A stretch of 64,000 bases of DNA from Pseudophaeomoniella oleicola (taxonomy: Eukaryota > Ascomycota > Eurotiomycetes > Phaeomoniellales > Phaeomoniellaceae): assembly GCA_003868215.1 (NCBI GenBank), contig QWDQ01000002.1, positions 620,001-684,000 of the forward strand, given 5' to 3'. Position numbers and translations under genes: made by a program. Below the pieces are notes generated by a model, which saw only the letters and a program-made list of their open reading frames with translations, was not told the origin of the DNA and searched no databases. The number at the start of each line of letters is the position of its first letter. Position 1 is the first letter of the stretch. Below, piece by piece: positions 10,736-22,901 of the stretch.

Positions 10736-12213
10736 AATTCATCCAACCCAGGGGAACTCCCGTATGAGGATATTTAGAATCTTGATTTTCTCCGTTCAGA
10801 TTAATATATAATACCCTTTTTTATATATACATATTTACTCCTGGCTTAGCTACTCGGAACCATCTATATCTCGACACCGTCTTAAGCGGGCTGGCTGTAA
10901 GATGAAGAGAGAGCAAGGAAGACAAAAAGGAAGAGGAAATTTTTACGAATCGAAATCTCGTTCATTTTCGTCTCCTTCACTTTTTGGATATAATTACATT
11001 CATTCCCCTCTCTTTTTCTCTTCCTCCTTCCAAAGAAGATGGGGAACAAAATACATCATATAATATCATATAATATCATATACATCGAATGTTGTCTTTC
11101 CCTCTTTAACTCTCAACCAATCTCACACATTATGACGAGCCAGCAGCTCTCTCTCTCTCTCTCTCTCTCTCTCGGAGAACCCTGCAGCAGCAGCAGCAGC
11201 AGCAGCAGCAATCAACCGTTAATTGACGAGAATTGTAGTAGTAATTTCACTTACAGTAGCAACAGATACATAATAGGTAAGATAGGTATCTAGTAGTAGT
11301 AGGAAGGCACATCAGATAAAAGGTTATTAATAACATATTCAAAGGAAAAATTGCCCCTGTCTCTTTTTGCCTTTACCTTTCTTTAAACTTATCATCACAA
11401 TAGATGGAAGATATGGAAAAGAAAGAGATATTCCCCTTGGGTTCCCCCCTCCCCTCTTCCTTACCGGTTTTATTTCCTCCGTCCTTACTTTCCTTTCCCT
11501 TTAGAACAGAACTTGATACTTTACCTACATCGGCCTTTTCCTTTTCCTTTCTTGTTTCAATTGTCAGGGCATAAGCCTATATGGACGGACGGACGGACAG
11601 TTGCGAGTGGCTGCCGGAAGAAAGTCGAGGAAAACAGAATACTAATGTACATACATACCTACCAAAACCAAGTACGGCGTAGCATGCATGAGAAAGAACT
11701 TGCAAAGCCTGCCCCCTAGACGTTTCTCGCTTTGAGCTGAAATACAAAACCCCCATAATACTAGTCAGAAGACACTCGGAGAAGTGGTAAACAAAGGCGG
11801 GGGCGAGAGCCCAAGATACACCTTTTTTGATAGTTTCAAGAAGACGAGGTTGTGGAAGGTAGCCACAATAGGGAACCAGCATTTGTTCCGAAGAGCGTGG
11901 GCCCCGGTGATATCGAATCATCGATCATTCCTCGCATATCATTGGTGACAAGCCAATACTTGCCTTGAACATGTTCGGGGTTCAATGAGAAACAAATGAA
12001 CCGACTGAAACCATGCGAAGAAAGTAGAGGGTGATTGTGGGCTTCTGATTTACGAGTTTAAAAAGCCTGTCGAAGTTCGACATCTTTCTTACCCTCAACA
12101 TGGAAGGAGAAAGAACGAACAGAAAGCTGGGAATGCCAGCAGCGAGAAAGCGAAAGAATCGTAGACGAAGATACCCACCAACAAACCGTAAATGTGCTTG
12201 TAAATCAGGGGTT
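10736..12213. other. Convergent intergenic region rich in simple repeats
   Basis: This lies between the 3' ends of the SCY1-like gene and U1-70K. It holds AT-rich and pyrimidine-rich 3' UTR-like DNA, repeated ATATAATATC words around 11055-11080, the (CT)n/(CAG)n tract and a GGAC-type run at 11583-11600. No open frame has recognisable protein content. Confidence 0.6.
11147..11210. repeat. Compound microsatellite (CT)13 and (CAG)8
   Basis: An uninterrupted CT run spans 11147-11173. After a 10-base spacer, eight CAG units fill 11185-11208. It lies in the convergent non-coding region and should be polymorphic. Confidence 0.9.
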
Positions 12214-13526
12214 CTAGTATCTCCGCTTTTGCCGAGGATCGTCGTAGCCGCTGTCTTCGTGATATCGCTTTCTTGAGTGATCGTCGTCGCGTCGGTCGCC
12301 ATATCTGTCGCGTTCCCTGTCTCGGTCGCCTCCAAACCCACGGTCACGGCCTCCTTGAAGTGGTTCACGGTTACTGCCTGTCACGCCGCGATCACCATAT
12401 CGGCCTCCGCCAGAGCCACCACGATAACCGTCTCTGTCACCGCCATGGCCATTTCTTTGATCACCGTTTGCTTGGCCACCGTAGCCGCCACCGAAGCCGC
12501 CACCGAACCCACCACTTCTACCACCAGGACCGCTTGGTGCGCCGACCGGCGCATTTGAGTTTCGACCGCCAAATCCGCCGCCGCCCTGGTAGCCGATACC
12601 TCCTCTACTGCCAAATCCTCCACGGTCGCCTCCACGGTCACCTCCACGATCACCTCTGAACCCGCCTCGGAAGCCTCCTCTACCTCCAAAGCCTCCCCTG
12701 AAGCCACCCCCAAATCCTCCTGGAGCAGCGGGGGGGCCGAAGCCACCAGGCCTGGCAGGTGCAGTCTTGGTGTACCCTCTACCTCCAAGACCACCACCTA
12801 GGCGTTGAGGCTTCCATCCTTTGACTGTGCGGCCACGTTCAACATCGACGAGTACTCGTCGATCTTTGATGCGTATACCATCTGTCTCTTTGTATGCAGC
12901 TGTATATTGGAAGTTGCACACCGTGTTAGTCACGATCATCATATTACCTTGACGGTCATCATAAGGGGGAAGGGGGAAGTAGTACCCTTCATATCCTTTT
13001 CTCGCTCGTACACTATGAACGCATACCCTTTGTGCGTCTTCTTAGAGTTCTTTTCGTTGGGGTTTTTAACGATACGTATCTATAATTAGTTAGTCTCAAT
13101 GATTGCAATGCTCCCAGAAAAGCAGACCCTTTCAATCGGACCAAATCTGCCAAACTCCCTTTCCAGATCTGATTCTTTCACATCGTAACCCAGCCGGCTG
13201 ACGAACAAGGTCTTAAAGGCATCGCCACGAATGTTCGGATCCTCGCTAGGATTGTATAGATCTGTCAGATCGCCCGATTCGAGCTTCTTCGACTTTTGGT
13301 ATTTCTCCCATCTCAGGCGCTCTTTACGCTGTAGCCAAGATTCTGTGGGATGATATTCATCGGTTTCCTTGTATTCATTGAGTGATGGCAGAAAGTCTGC
13401 AATACCGCTAATAGTCGATGGCTTGGTCGCTTTCACTTCAGGGTCGGCATCTTGGGGGGGGACGTAGCGCAAGGGTGGACGAGGCGCAAAGAGAGCGAGG
13501 AGAGGTGGAGGTAACTTATCGGTCAT
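12214..13526 (-). CDS. U1 small nuclear ribonucleoprotein 70 kDa (U1-70K)
   Basis: This is the U1 snRNP protein that binds U1 stem-loop I and helps define 5' splice sites. Minus-strand exons are 13526..13128, 13079..12986 and 12899..12214, giving 392 residues. The N-terminal U1-70K region (residues 1-100) holds [20 protein letters not shown] and the [13 protein letters not shown]-type helix. The RRM spans about 105-183, with RNP2 LFVSRL (107-112) and RNP1 KGYAFIVY (150-157). Directly after it comes the diagnostic [20 protein letters not shown] followed by GGGLGGRG. The C-terminal 200 residues are almost all Gly/Arg/Asp ([22 protein letters not shown]) with a final RD/RY tail, in place of the RS-rich tail of animals. 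Both introns interrupt or flank RRM strands. The start at 13526 is preferred over an in-frame ATG eight codons upstream because it gives the conserved [13 protein letters not shown]. Confidence 0.94.
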
Positions 13527-14244
13527 TGCGACGGTGTAAAAGATGCTCAATTCAGATCAAGTGCAACAATTGCGCCGCATCGAGGCGCATGAAAACATAC
13601 AGAGACATTGATCCCTTTGATGAGAATAACGTGTAACAGAGCTGTGATGGAAAATTGGGGACAGCGCGTTTGAATGGGAGCTGCAGCCTTGGCGTTGTGT
13701 GGAGAGCTTCGAGGTTAGATTTCCTCCAATATATCTAAGACAATAACAATAGCAATTGACAGTGAGAACGGCGACCAAGCTTGAGACATCGCCCATCCTA
13801 TGTACTACAATCGAGATCTGAGTGAAGTGTTCGAAAATCCAAATCTATAATAGGTTGAATTCGATTGAGACTGATAACCACGAATATGTCTGCCTTATCA
13901 CCGTGTCCTACCCCTGGTCTCAAGATGTCTCGTCTCGAAGAAGTGCACATTCCATTCATTCGTCAAGGAGATATTGAGATCTCTCTCTCTATCTCTCTCT
14001 TTTCTCTTCTTTTTTTTTTGTTGGTGGAGCAGAGGTACATGGGAACCTGTGATAACAGAAGTCTTTAACGACTGAGTGCTTCAATCATTATGACTTCTAC
14101 AATGGCCTACTCGATTGGATGAGAAAGTTCATTAAGGCCGAGTTCTGTCCAGAATGACCATTGCAGATACTATTGAAGATATCGCAAAAGGCCCTAGACG
14201 TCCACTAATGTAGCAACTGCGGTGATTCAACTGAATCCAGCCGC
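13527..14244. other. Region upstream of U1-70K and downstream of BNA6, no gene seen
   Basis: It should hold the U1-70K promoter and the BNA6 3' UTR. A pyrimidine-rich tract (CTCTCT..., then a T run) lies at about 13980-14020. No credible coding sequence was found. Confidence 0.5.
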
Positions 14245-15202
14245 TCAATGGTCGATCTTCAAAGAGAAGTCTACGTATCCCACCCCTTGATGCACGGAGC
14301 TCGTGGAAATGATATCGATATCTATGATATTTAGTCTCTGCTCTCTGACTTGAAGACACCAGGTACGCACCATTATTGACATACTCCTTGACATTCGCTT
14401 CTGTCAATCCACCGCTGCATTCCAACAGCATCTCTCTCTTTCCTCTCCACTTACTTTTGAGGCTTTGTGCCGCGACTTTGAGACCTGCGCCATCGAAATT
14501 GTCTAGCATTATTATGTCTGCGCCCGCTTCAATGGCCTCGTCTGCCTCTGCCTCGCTCTGGCACTCTACCTCAATTTTCAATGCAAATCCTCCGACCGCT
14601 CGAGCGGCATGCACGGCATTTGTGATACTCCCTTTAGCCCAGATATGATTGTCTTTCAACATGATCATAGAACTGAGATCGTGGCGGTGACCATCGATCC
14701 CACCTACCAGCATACCGTACTTTTCCACAAGCCGGAAACCTGGTGTGGTTTTCCGCGTTCCTGCAAGTATTCCGGTGTATCCGGCGCTTCTGACTAGGTG
14801 AAGCATCCTCTGGCTTTTTGTTGCAACACCTGAACATCTCGCTAGTGTGTTCAAGCCTACTCTTTCGCCTAACAGCAGCTTCCTTGTCGGACCTTTAACA
14901 GTTGCGATCCGTATCTTGCCGCCCTCCTTGCTTGGATCCAGGAAAGCGCCCTCCTGATAATGCCATGTTACTTCGCAACCGCATTGCTTGAACACTTCTT
15001 CAAAGAATGGTACGCCAGCTAAGACACCAGAACTTTTGCAAAGGAGATGTGCGCTGCGAGGTTCTGAGCCGACAACGAAGCCACCATAATCAAATGATGG
15101 AGTGTCTTCTGCGAGCCAACGTGAAATCTCCTGCGGGAAATATGTAGGAAGCAGATCCGAGAGGTTGCCGTACTCTGTGGGAATACTCGGAGGAGCTGCC
15201 AT
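14245..15202 (-). CDS. BNA6: Nicotinate-nucleotide pyrophosphorylase (quinolinate phosphoribosyltransferase)
   Basis: This enzyme makes nicotinate mononucleotide, CO2 and PPi from quinolinate and PRPP, the step that joins the kynurenine pathway to NAD synthesis. Minus-strand exons are 15202..14371 and 14321..14245, giving 302 residues, normal for the family. The N-terminal alpha/beta domain covers about 1-120. The barrel domain carries the PRPP/quinolinate motifs [12 protein letters not shown] (114-125), [10 protein letters not shown] (148-157), the HRHD segment near 172-175, LKDNHI (182-187), ADIIMLDNF and [11 protein letters not shown]. The second exon supplies the last strand and tail ([20 protein letters not shown]). 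Without this splice the frame reads into unrelated sequence down to 14132, so the intron is needed. No targeting signal is seen. It is head-to-head with the OAC1-type carrier. Confidence 0.95.
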
Positions 15203-15835
15203 GACTTTGCCGCAAGACTAGTCGATAAATCACTCAGCGTACCCTAGAAATGCCGCACATGAAGATCTGAGTCGAAGGAAGATGAGGAATTATACCTGTC
15301 GGAAGGATTGATAGCTAAGCTACTACAAGTCTGCTACAGTATGGTATCATACTACGAGTAATAAATGAATCCTTCCCCGCAGTCACTTTCTGTGATGCAA
15401 TTGGCGCTTCCTGATAAGGCAAAGCCACTCTCATAGTTAACTCCCGGCGATAATAAATCAGGCCTTTACCCGATTGATATAAGTAAACCAAGAGGCTCAT
15501 ACTACGTAGTACTACGTTAAGCGAGACGATGCTCCGCAAAACTCAATGGGCCAAGCTTCCGAGATCGGCTTACCTGAGGCCTGACTTTTTTTGGGTGAGT
15601 ATTCCAGATGCGCGTAGACGTCAGACTCACAGTTCAACACCATTGTCTGTTCATTTGGTGTTTACCCCGGACACCTTTATCTAAGCGAACTTTGTGTGAT
15701 TTCCCTTGATCGCCAGAGACACAGTTGGATAGAGCACTTCGCCCTTTCTGCGCTGTACGACGAGTGCAGGATCTCATTCAACAGACATCCGGAGAGGGAA
15801 CGCGGCGAGTAGTCAAAAAAGAAACTGTTCCCGCG
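15203..15835. promoter_or_regulatory. Divergent upstream region of BNA6 and the OAC1-type carrier
   Basis: These 633 bp lie between two start codons on opposite strands. They contain the palindrome ACTACGTAGT at 15501-15510, partly repeated just downstream (ACTACGTTAA). No open frame of interest was found. Confidence 0.5.
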
Positions 15836-17040
15836 ATGTCGACGACTGTAGGGTGAGCGTCTGTCTGGAACTCTAAATCTCTATTAGTATGGCTAATACG
15901 TCTACAGCGCATTTATAGCCGGTGGCATAGCAGCTTGTGGTGCAGTCACAGTCTCTCATCCTTTTGAAACGGTGAAAATAAGGTGCGCACGCACCGGTGA
16001 GATTGTTATGTGGCTCGTAATTAATGCGCAATAGGTTACAACTTCAGGGAGAGCTACAAACGAAGAATGAGGCTGTCAAAAAGTATAAAGGTGTCCTCCA
16101 CGGTGTGAAGGTGATCGTGCAGAACGAAGGACCTCGGGGTCTGTTCAGGGGAATTGGCGTTGCAGTAGGAGCCTCCAATACCACGTTGAGCTCTAGAGTG
16201 TCTGACCTTGTCCACTTCCCAGTATATCTACCAAATTCTGCTCAATGGGTCTCGTCTCGGCTTCTATGAGCCAATGCGCAAAACCTTGACCGGTGCGATC
16301 TTCAAAGATCCAAATGTCCAGTCACTCGGTGTCAACATCTTTTCCGGCGCAAGCTCAGGAATCATTGGCGCCGCTGCAGGCTCCCCTTTCTTCCTCGTCA
16401 AGACCAGACTACAATCATATTCGCCATTCCTGCCAGTTGGCACCCAACACATATACGCGAACGCCTCGGATGGCCTCAAGCAGATATATAGATCGGAGGG
16501 GGTCAGGGGACTGTATCGTGGGGTCGGCGCCGCATGTGTGAGAACAGGCTTTGGCAGTTCCGTGCAGTTACCAACATATTTCTTCGCAAAGAGAAGGCTG
16601 GTGAAGCATCTAGGTATGGAAGAAGGGCCTGCGTTGCATCTTGCAAGCAGCACTGCAAGTGGGTTTGTCGTATGCTGTGTGATGCATCCTCCAGGTAAAC
16701 ACAATCACTTTCATGTTCTCCCCACAAATCACTTACAGCAACACAGACACCATCATGGCTCGGATGTACAACCAGACGGGTAATCTCTATGGTGGCATTT
16801 TTGACTGTCTGTACAAGACCATCAAGACCGAAGGAATCTTAGCCATGTACAAGGGTTATTTCGCTCATCTTGCCCGAATTTTACCCCATACGGTAAATTC
16901 CCCTTTCCATTGGTAGACAAGATGAAGGCCACTGATTGATGCAATAGATCCTGACACTCACGCTCGCCGAACAAACGAATAAGTTTGTGAAAGCGTGTGA
17001 GACTAGACTTATTCCACAGAGCTTGAAAGACAAGCTGTAG
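15836..17040 (+). CDS. OAC1: Mitochondrial oxaloacetate/sulfate-type carrier (OAC1 family)
   Basis: This is an inner-membrane SLC25 carrier. Yeast Oac1 moves oxaloacetate, sulfate, thiosulfate and isopropylmalate. Exons are 15836..15852, 15908..15982, 16035..16164, 16223..16694, 16747..16892 and 16948..17040, giving 310 residues. The N-terminus GAFIAGGIAACGAVTVSHPFETVKIRLQLQ is cut by two introns. Three Solcar repeats are visible with their signature turns: PFETVKIR, SPFFLVKTR and PPDTIMAR. Identity to yeast Oac1 is high in YIYQILLNGSRLGFYEP, SGASSGIIGAAAGSP, TRLQSYS, FGSSVQLP, GPALHLASSTASG and YNQTGNLYGG. The first intron falls after six codons. The carrier is head-to-head with BNA6; no functional link is implied by the sequence alone. 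Confidence 0.92.
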
Positions 17041-18106
17041 CCGACCAGCACACACGACCTCAGATCTCTCATGCCCGTTTTCCCTTTTACATCATCTGTA
17101 AATAACTTCCGTCCGGTGGCATTCGAAATGACGGCACTTGAAGACATGGATCGTTGTCTTTTGGCCTGGGAAACAAAAACTTTGGCTGCGCTTATTACGG
17201 TTGCATTGCGTTTCGGAGTTCTTGTGTGTTCGCAGTTTTTTGACTTCCCATGTTTAGTTATCTGGATTTGCCAAATGAGCGTTGTCTTCCGCTGGCTGGC
17301 TGGATATGATGACAAAGGCGTGTTGTTGTATGGCCTTGGTTGAAAGCAAAAGAGAATAGAGAAGACAAGAGATCCATTTTCACAACACAATTTTGTCTTA
17401 CATACGTGTACCATCAACCTGCAGTACTATACCTTGTATCTTGTACCTGGCTCGAGCTTACATAGGCCAGTACTGTAAGAAGAGGCGTGGAACTAGGAAA
17501 CCTCAGGATGCAGTTCCGCTGAATACCGCTCGAGCAGTGACAGCCAGCCGCGCGCGCTCAACTCAATATATCTGTATGTGTCGCCATACTACCGTACTAG
17601 GCAAATAGTAAGTCGAATCAAGCTTCGGGATGAAGCAGCACCCACTTGAGGAAGTTCCCACCCGTTCCCCCGATAAGACGAACAAGATGATCGAACGGTT
17701 CACTGTGGACGATACCGTAACACTTACTGTAAGCGATTGTCGATCATGAACCATACACTTTTCCTCTTCCAGTCGAGTCGCTTTGTGACCCTGGTCGGCA
17801 AGTCAGTAAAGGTACTGTAGAGAAGACCTTTGGGGTTACATCCGACGTGAAGGGTGGTGTACGCAGATCGCGCATCTATCAGACAGGATGAGTACCTCAA
17901 CCCGTCAGTTTTCTTTGATACATCGTCTACATTTCCTACGTTCTGACCTTTTCATTTATCTTCGACATTATTACTGAGGGCTCATTGCCGGCGGTTACCG
18001 CGAGCAGCTGGACGGACTCGTCGCATGTGATTCGCTTCCTACCAGATACTCATAATCATCTACACTCGACCTCAGGCTGAAGTCATAGATTGGACTCTTA
18101 CCTGTC
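17041..18106. other. Intergenic region between carrier and MFS transporter, no gene seen
   Basis: It carries the 3' UTR of the OAC1-type gene and the upstream region of the MFS gene. Open frames are short (90 codons or fewer) and random in composition. No tRNA-like cloverleaf was recognised. Confidence 0.5.
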
Positions 18107-20029
18107 ATGGACGACATCAATCAGATTGCTGACCCTTCCGAGACATCTCCACTTCTCGAACCAACCGGTCCGAAATCTGAAGATCGTATCTCAGTCGACA
18201 ACAAGAGAACAAGGTCCCAGGCATACCCTTTCACGCTTGTGGCCTTCGTGAGAAAATGGAGGGTTATTCTGATCTGTATTGTTTTCATGGTCGTAATAGA
18301 CTTTGGAACCTCCTTCATGGTGCCAGCCAGACTCCGAATGTTGGAAGCAATGATCTGTCGACGTTACTACAGCATCAAGAATCCAAGTCTGATCGATAGA
18401 CACAACGATGTACCAGAAAGATTCTGTAAACTCGACCCAATCCAGGAGGAACTTGCTTATTTGAACGCCCTGAAGTCTTCGATTGATGCTGTAATCAGTA
18501 AGTTCCACGTCTTGCCGTGCAACGATGTGCATCAGATGCTCAGAGAAGCTCCACCTAGGTGTCATATTTGCTATTCCCTGGGGTGTCTTAGCAGACAAGA
18601 AGGATAGAAGACTGGTGGCCACTCTATGCGTATTTGGAATGGTACTGAACGAGTGTTGGTACATCATCGTCGGTGAGGCATTCGATTCCCACTCCAACAT
18701 CTTTATCGGTTGGGAGCTTTCACTCATTGGAATTCATAGCGTATTGTTGGAAGACGTTGCCACCGAAGGCATTGTTTGCTGGTGGCGCCTTTCTAATGAT
18801 TGGAGGAGGCGCTCCAGTGTTTTCGGGGGCGATTCTCGGTATAATTGCAGACTTCGTACCTCCTGATACCAGGTCTGTAGCATCTGACCTTGTGATTGAG
18901 CTCGACTAAAAAAACGGCAGAGCTATTGTGCTGTTCCAGGTGCAGGGCTGTCTGCTTGGAACTCTGATTTTCGGTCCGCCTCTCGGAGCCATTGCATTGA
19001 AACGTCTGGGTTATTGGATCCCGTCTTTGATTGGCTACATCGTTGCAATCTCGTCGATGCCCCTACTCTTCTGGATGCCTATGAAACCAAAATTGGGCGA
19101 AGACGATCTCAATAGGCAAGAAGGAAATGCAGAGGCTGGAAGAATTATAACTGCAGACCCTCCAGACGATATCCAGACGAACTGCTCGTCCTTGGAGGGA
19201 TTGAAGAGCAGAGTGAATGCTCAACTCGCCAACATGCGTGAGGTCCTCGTTCTGGCAACTTCAAGACCAGCTCTTTCGATTGGGCTCTTCCTCTTCATAC
19301 TTACGAAAGCCGGCACCCCGATCTCGGAATTCATACCTCAGTACGTCTCGAAACGCTTTGACATGAGTATCAGCGATGTAAGATGGTCTTTCTCAATTGT
19401 TGGAGCTCCTGACAGGTTTCTGAAAATGCTAATTTGTGATTCAAAAATAGTCGAGCTATATCTCTGTCGTACAATCAGTCTTTAACGTTGTCCTGCTGCT
19501 TCTGATCATTCCAGCAGTCACCAGACTCCTGAAAACCAAGTATGAGATCGAAGGGCCTCCTCTCGATTTGAAGATGCTGCAAGGCAGTATAGTGTTCCTC
19601 ATTATCGGCTGTGCTCTACTCGGTATCGCCGATTCTCTCGCTCTGTTCATCATTGGTACGTAATCACCCCGAATTCCCTGTTCCCACAAAAGTCGTACGA
19701 CACGAAGCTGAGTAATTGCCGTTGCTGCTGTTGCTCCTATAGCCCTCATCGTGAAGACGATAGGAGTCGGCTACCGCGCCACTCTAGAGTCCTTTCTCTC
19801 CTCGTTGATCCGACATGACCAGATGGCCACTCTCTACGTCTCGATCGCCGTCGTCGACACTCTCGGATCGATCATGATATACCCCCTGCTGATGGCCTGC
19901 TTCACCCAAGGTCTGCACATGGGAGGCAGATGGATCGGTCTCCCATTCATCGTCAGTTCTGTGTTTTACCTGCTTTCGGGCATATTGACGGCGTGTCTGA
20001 GACTGGCGGCCCCTGGATCTGCTGAATAA
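18107..20029 (+). CDS. Major facilitator superfamily transporter
   Basis: Exons are 18107..18497, 18544..18672, 18740..18872, 18921..19377, 19451..19655 and 19743..20029, giving about 533 residues. The cytoplasmic N-tail is acidic and Ser-rich, with TSPLLEP, then the first TM (WRVILICIVFMVVIDFG). The loop 2-3 signature reads GVIFAIPWGVLADKKDRR. Further TM segments include ALFAGGAFLMIGGGAP, VQGCLLGTLIFGPPLGAI, IGYIVAISSMPLLFWMP, PALSIGLFLFILTKAG, SVFNVVLLLLIIP, GSIVFLIIGCALLGI and FIVSSVFYLLSG. The substrate is unknown; the family resembles uncharacterised fungal MFS proteins. The exon 4/5 donor at 19378 was chosen over one about 40 bases downstream because only the former puts SYISVVQSVFNVVLLL in frame. 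The loop after TM1 has an extended region with a Cys (RFCKL). Confidence 0.82.
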
Positions 20030-20632
20030 ATAAAAATTGCTCCGGCCGATGTTAGCTAGCTAGCTAGCTGGCGCGCTCTCTTATTCTACGTACTTGAAAG
20101 GTCGTGGTGGGGAGAAGCAGGCGATATTCGTCACGAAACATCTTATAGATTGCATGCGTACAACTAAGGTAGGTTCTTTAGTAACTATACAGAGAAGGAG
20201 AAGAGAGGGAGAGAGAAAGTAGAACCTATGATCTTTCCAGTTCCAGTCCGATTCCATTTCATCCTTTATCACGTGGTATCAAATATAGATATAGGTGGCT
20301 CCGGGGAAGAGAGGGGGGGAGAGGGTTGGAAAAGGGGAATGATGAATTCCATCATTAAAAAGGTTGAAGAAACTTGTCGAGATGTAATTAATTAATTTAA
20401 AAAAAGCCTTTCTTTCTGTTTTTCGGGAAAAAGAATTCTGTTTTCACTATTTTAGAAGAGAAAAAAAAATTCCATGGATTTCCGAACGCCGTGCTCTGCT
20501 CTGCTCTGCTCCTTTTGGTGAAAGGAAACACCATGCGATGGTTTAATAAGACATTTTGTAGGTAGTTCGGAGAAGAAAGAGGAAGAAATGCCATAATCAG
20601 GGTTCGCAATAATACACTACACAAGTCATTGA
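20030..20632. other. Convergent intergenic region with simple repeats
   Basis: This lies between the 3' ends of the MFS and PTM1-like genes. It contains a (GCTA)n run at about 20052-20068, GA-rich tracts at 20190-20340 and a short CTCTG repeat near 20495-20510. No gene was seen. Confidence 0.6.
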
Positions 20633-22436
20633 TTATGCCTTTCCGCCGGTCAATTTCCTTCCTGCTCCGTCTTCGGAATCCGAGCCATCGGCCTCTGACC
20701 ATCGATCATCATCTCCTTCACCAACGGCAAAAATCGTCTCGCCATCAAATGACTCTCTCGGTCTGGGTGAGGATGCAGGTTGGGGTGCGGAAGGTTGTTG
20801 TGGCGTCGATGCTTGGGAAAACTTTTGGAAACTGGTCGATGCGGCACGACGTTCGGGATCGTAGGCTGGTGGGTTTTCTGGGTCCTCGCCTTCGTCAAGG
20901 GAGTCGGCGAGAGAGCGGATCTCGAATCCGTCATCTTCTTGGGCAATCTGTGATGGTAATGAGGTCAGCGAGTAGGTAATCAAGGTGGTAGAAAGATCCG
21001 GGTATTTACCTCATCACTCATCGCGAACCTCCTGTTGTTTGCAGTTGGTCTCCACAGGTACGCAATGAAAGCCATGTCGAATAGATAGACGAGATTGAGC
21101 CACCCGTCGAGGACGAACCATCTTGTTTGCCAATGTTCTGGTACAAAATTGGCACTCGAGCTGCCAGCGAAAGCGAACGAGTTGATAAAGAAGAAACCGA
21201 AGATGACCATGATACTGCCGAGGATACACCACCAAAGGCGCTTATACATCATTGCCTTCACCTTCTGCTTGCGATCTGCTAGATCTTTCATGGTAAGGTT
21301 CAGGGAGTTCAAGGTCCAAACGTAAAACGCTGTCAAAGTTCCTGCGAGAGGTAGAATGACAAGCAGCACCAAGGGACCTGCTGTTTCAGGTGTAACAGCA
21401 AGACTGGCGATCGCATAGATGACCCCAAAGACGAAGTGGCCGATAGCTAGCGCACGCACATAGATCATTGTTCGGCCGAGTGAAGGCTTGACAACGCCGT
21501 AACCCATACACACAATCAGGAGGAGGAAGAATGACAAAGAGTTACGTCCTGCATTGAGAATCGCGACCACAATCATAAAGGCCTTCGCACCGGCGTTGAA
21601 CCCCTTCCGGTTCTGAAAGTCGTAAAATCCCCAGGTCATCAGCTGTTCAATGACAAGAAAGATGATTGTTGCCGTTATATAATTCTGCACAGGAAGAATG
21701 TCACTCCTATTCTGGAAGTAGAGGAAGGCCCAGAAAGCCCCCAGAACCGCATATGTGATGGTCAAGCCACCATAGAAGGGTAACTTTGCTATCTGGGCCG
21801 CTGGCAATTCTCCATACGAATTTCTGAACTCGACGACAGCATTATATGGATTTTCCGAGTACGCATAAGTACTGACGCAGTAGAAGCCAGTCTTTCGGAT
21901 AGGGTACTGCACAGCTGGAGGGTCCTTCAGGTGGACAGCAAGGGAAATGATAGGGCTTGTGGATGCCTCGGTCGCATTAGGCGCGAGAATGAATGAACCC
22001 AGTTCACTTTCTTCACAGATCTTTTTCTCAACGTTCTCGAGATCGCAAATGGTTTCCTTGCGCTCCTGGGGTATAGTTTTAGCAAAGTGACAGCTTATAA
22101 TGTATAAGGTATTCATACCGTGCCTCCTGGGCTACGCCCAATCAAATGCTCGTCGCGCCATTCGAATATTATCAAGCTCACCAATGGGTCTCCCTCAGTA
22201 TTATCGTATGACTTCATGAATTTGGTGAGAATGAACGGATCGACCTGCCCTCCCCATGCCTTGCGGCTGTACATGCCAGAACACGACTGACGATGCTCAT
22301 CATCTTGTTTCTATGGTCATGTCAGAAAAACAGAGAGGAAAACCCATGAGAGACATACTAATTCGACCTCATTTGCAGCCACCAAGCTTATTGATATAAA
22401 AGCAACAAGAGCTGCGGACAGCCATCGGCGCAGCAT
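20633..22436 (-). CDS. PTM1-like (lung seven-transmembrane receptor family) secretory-pathway membrane protein
   Basis: Yeast Ptm1 co-purifies with late Golgi vesicles; animal relatives are GPR107/GPR108. Minus-strand exons are 22436..22359, 22310..22119, 22065..21010 and 20947..20633, giving 546 residues. A signal peptide covers about 1-21 (LRRWLSAALVAFISISLVAA). The lumenal domain has CSGMYSRKAWGGQVDPFI and paired Cys (ETICDLENVEKKICEES, GFYCVS). Seven TM segments start at LTITYAVLGAFWAFLYF and include ITATIIFLVIEQLMTWGFYD, LSFFLLLIVCMGYGVVKPSL, a family hallmark, and SIMVIFGFFFINSFAFAG. The cytoplasmic tail is acidic with Pro/Ser patches (DDGFEIRSLADSLDEGED). The final exon is needed to reach this tail. 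It is head-to-head with CTU2, 465 bp apart. Confidence 0.9.
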
Positions 22437-22901
22437 GGCTTCCTGAGCAAACAACGCAATTTGAACTCGATCAGCCCTCGAAACTAATGGGTGAGCGCTG
22501 AATGGTAGATGACAGCTGGAACAAGTCCAGAAGGTAAGGTAGTTGATCTACTAGAGTAAGTAAGAGAGGCGTTGTCCTCAAGCTAGTCGTCGTCTTGCTT
22601 CGAGGCTGTCCTGTCCTTAAGCTAAGCATTAACGTTTCCGTTCTTAGTCAGACAACGTACAGAGACAGTGAATCTACTTCGAAGCTTCCAACTTCTCCGC
22701 ACGCCTCCTCACACTTTCGTTCACTCTAGATTACTAAGGTACTTTGAGGATGGACCCTTTTCTATTAATTAATGGTGGGAAACTGCAACTATTATCAGGA
22801 AATATCAAGATTTTTTGGTCTATTCATGGATTGTCTCATATGATCTGTGTGTGAGATTGGGATACAGATCAAAGAAGATCGAAGACCAACGACTGGGAAT
22901 A
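22437..22901. promoter_or_regulatory. Divergent upstream region of the PTM1-like gene and CTU2
   Basis: These 465 bp lie between the two start codons. The CTU2 frame is open 29 codons further upstream, but that extension has no similarity and starts beyond the conserved MPSKELPQPCQDC. Confidence 0.5.

Noticed and set aside
17390-17760. Possible tRNA-like GC-rich palindromes after the OAC1-type gene
   Set aside because: No T-loop, anticodon loop and acceptor stem could be assembled.
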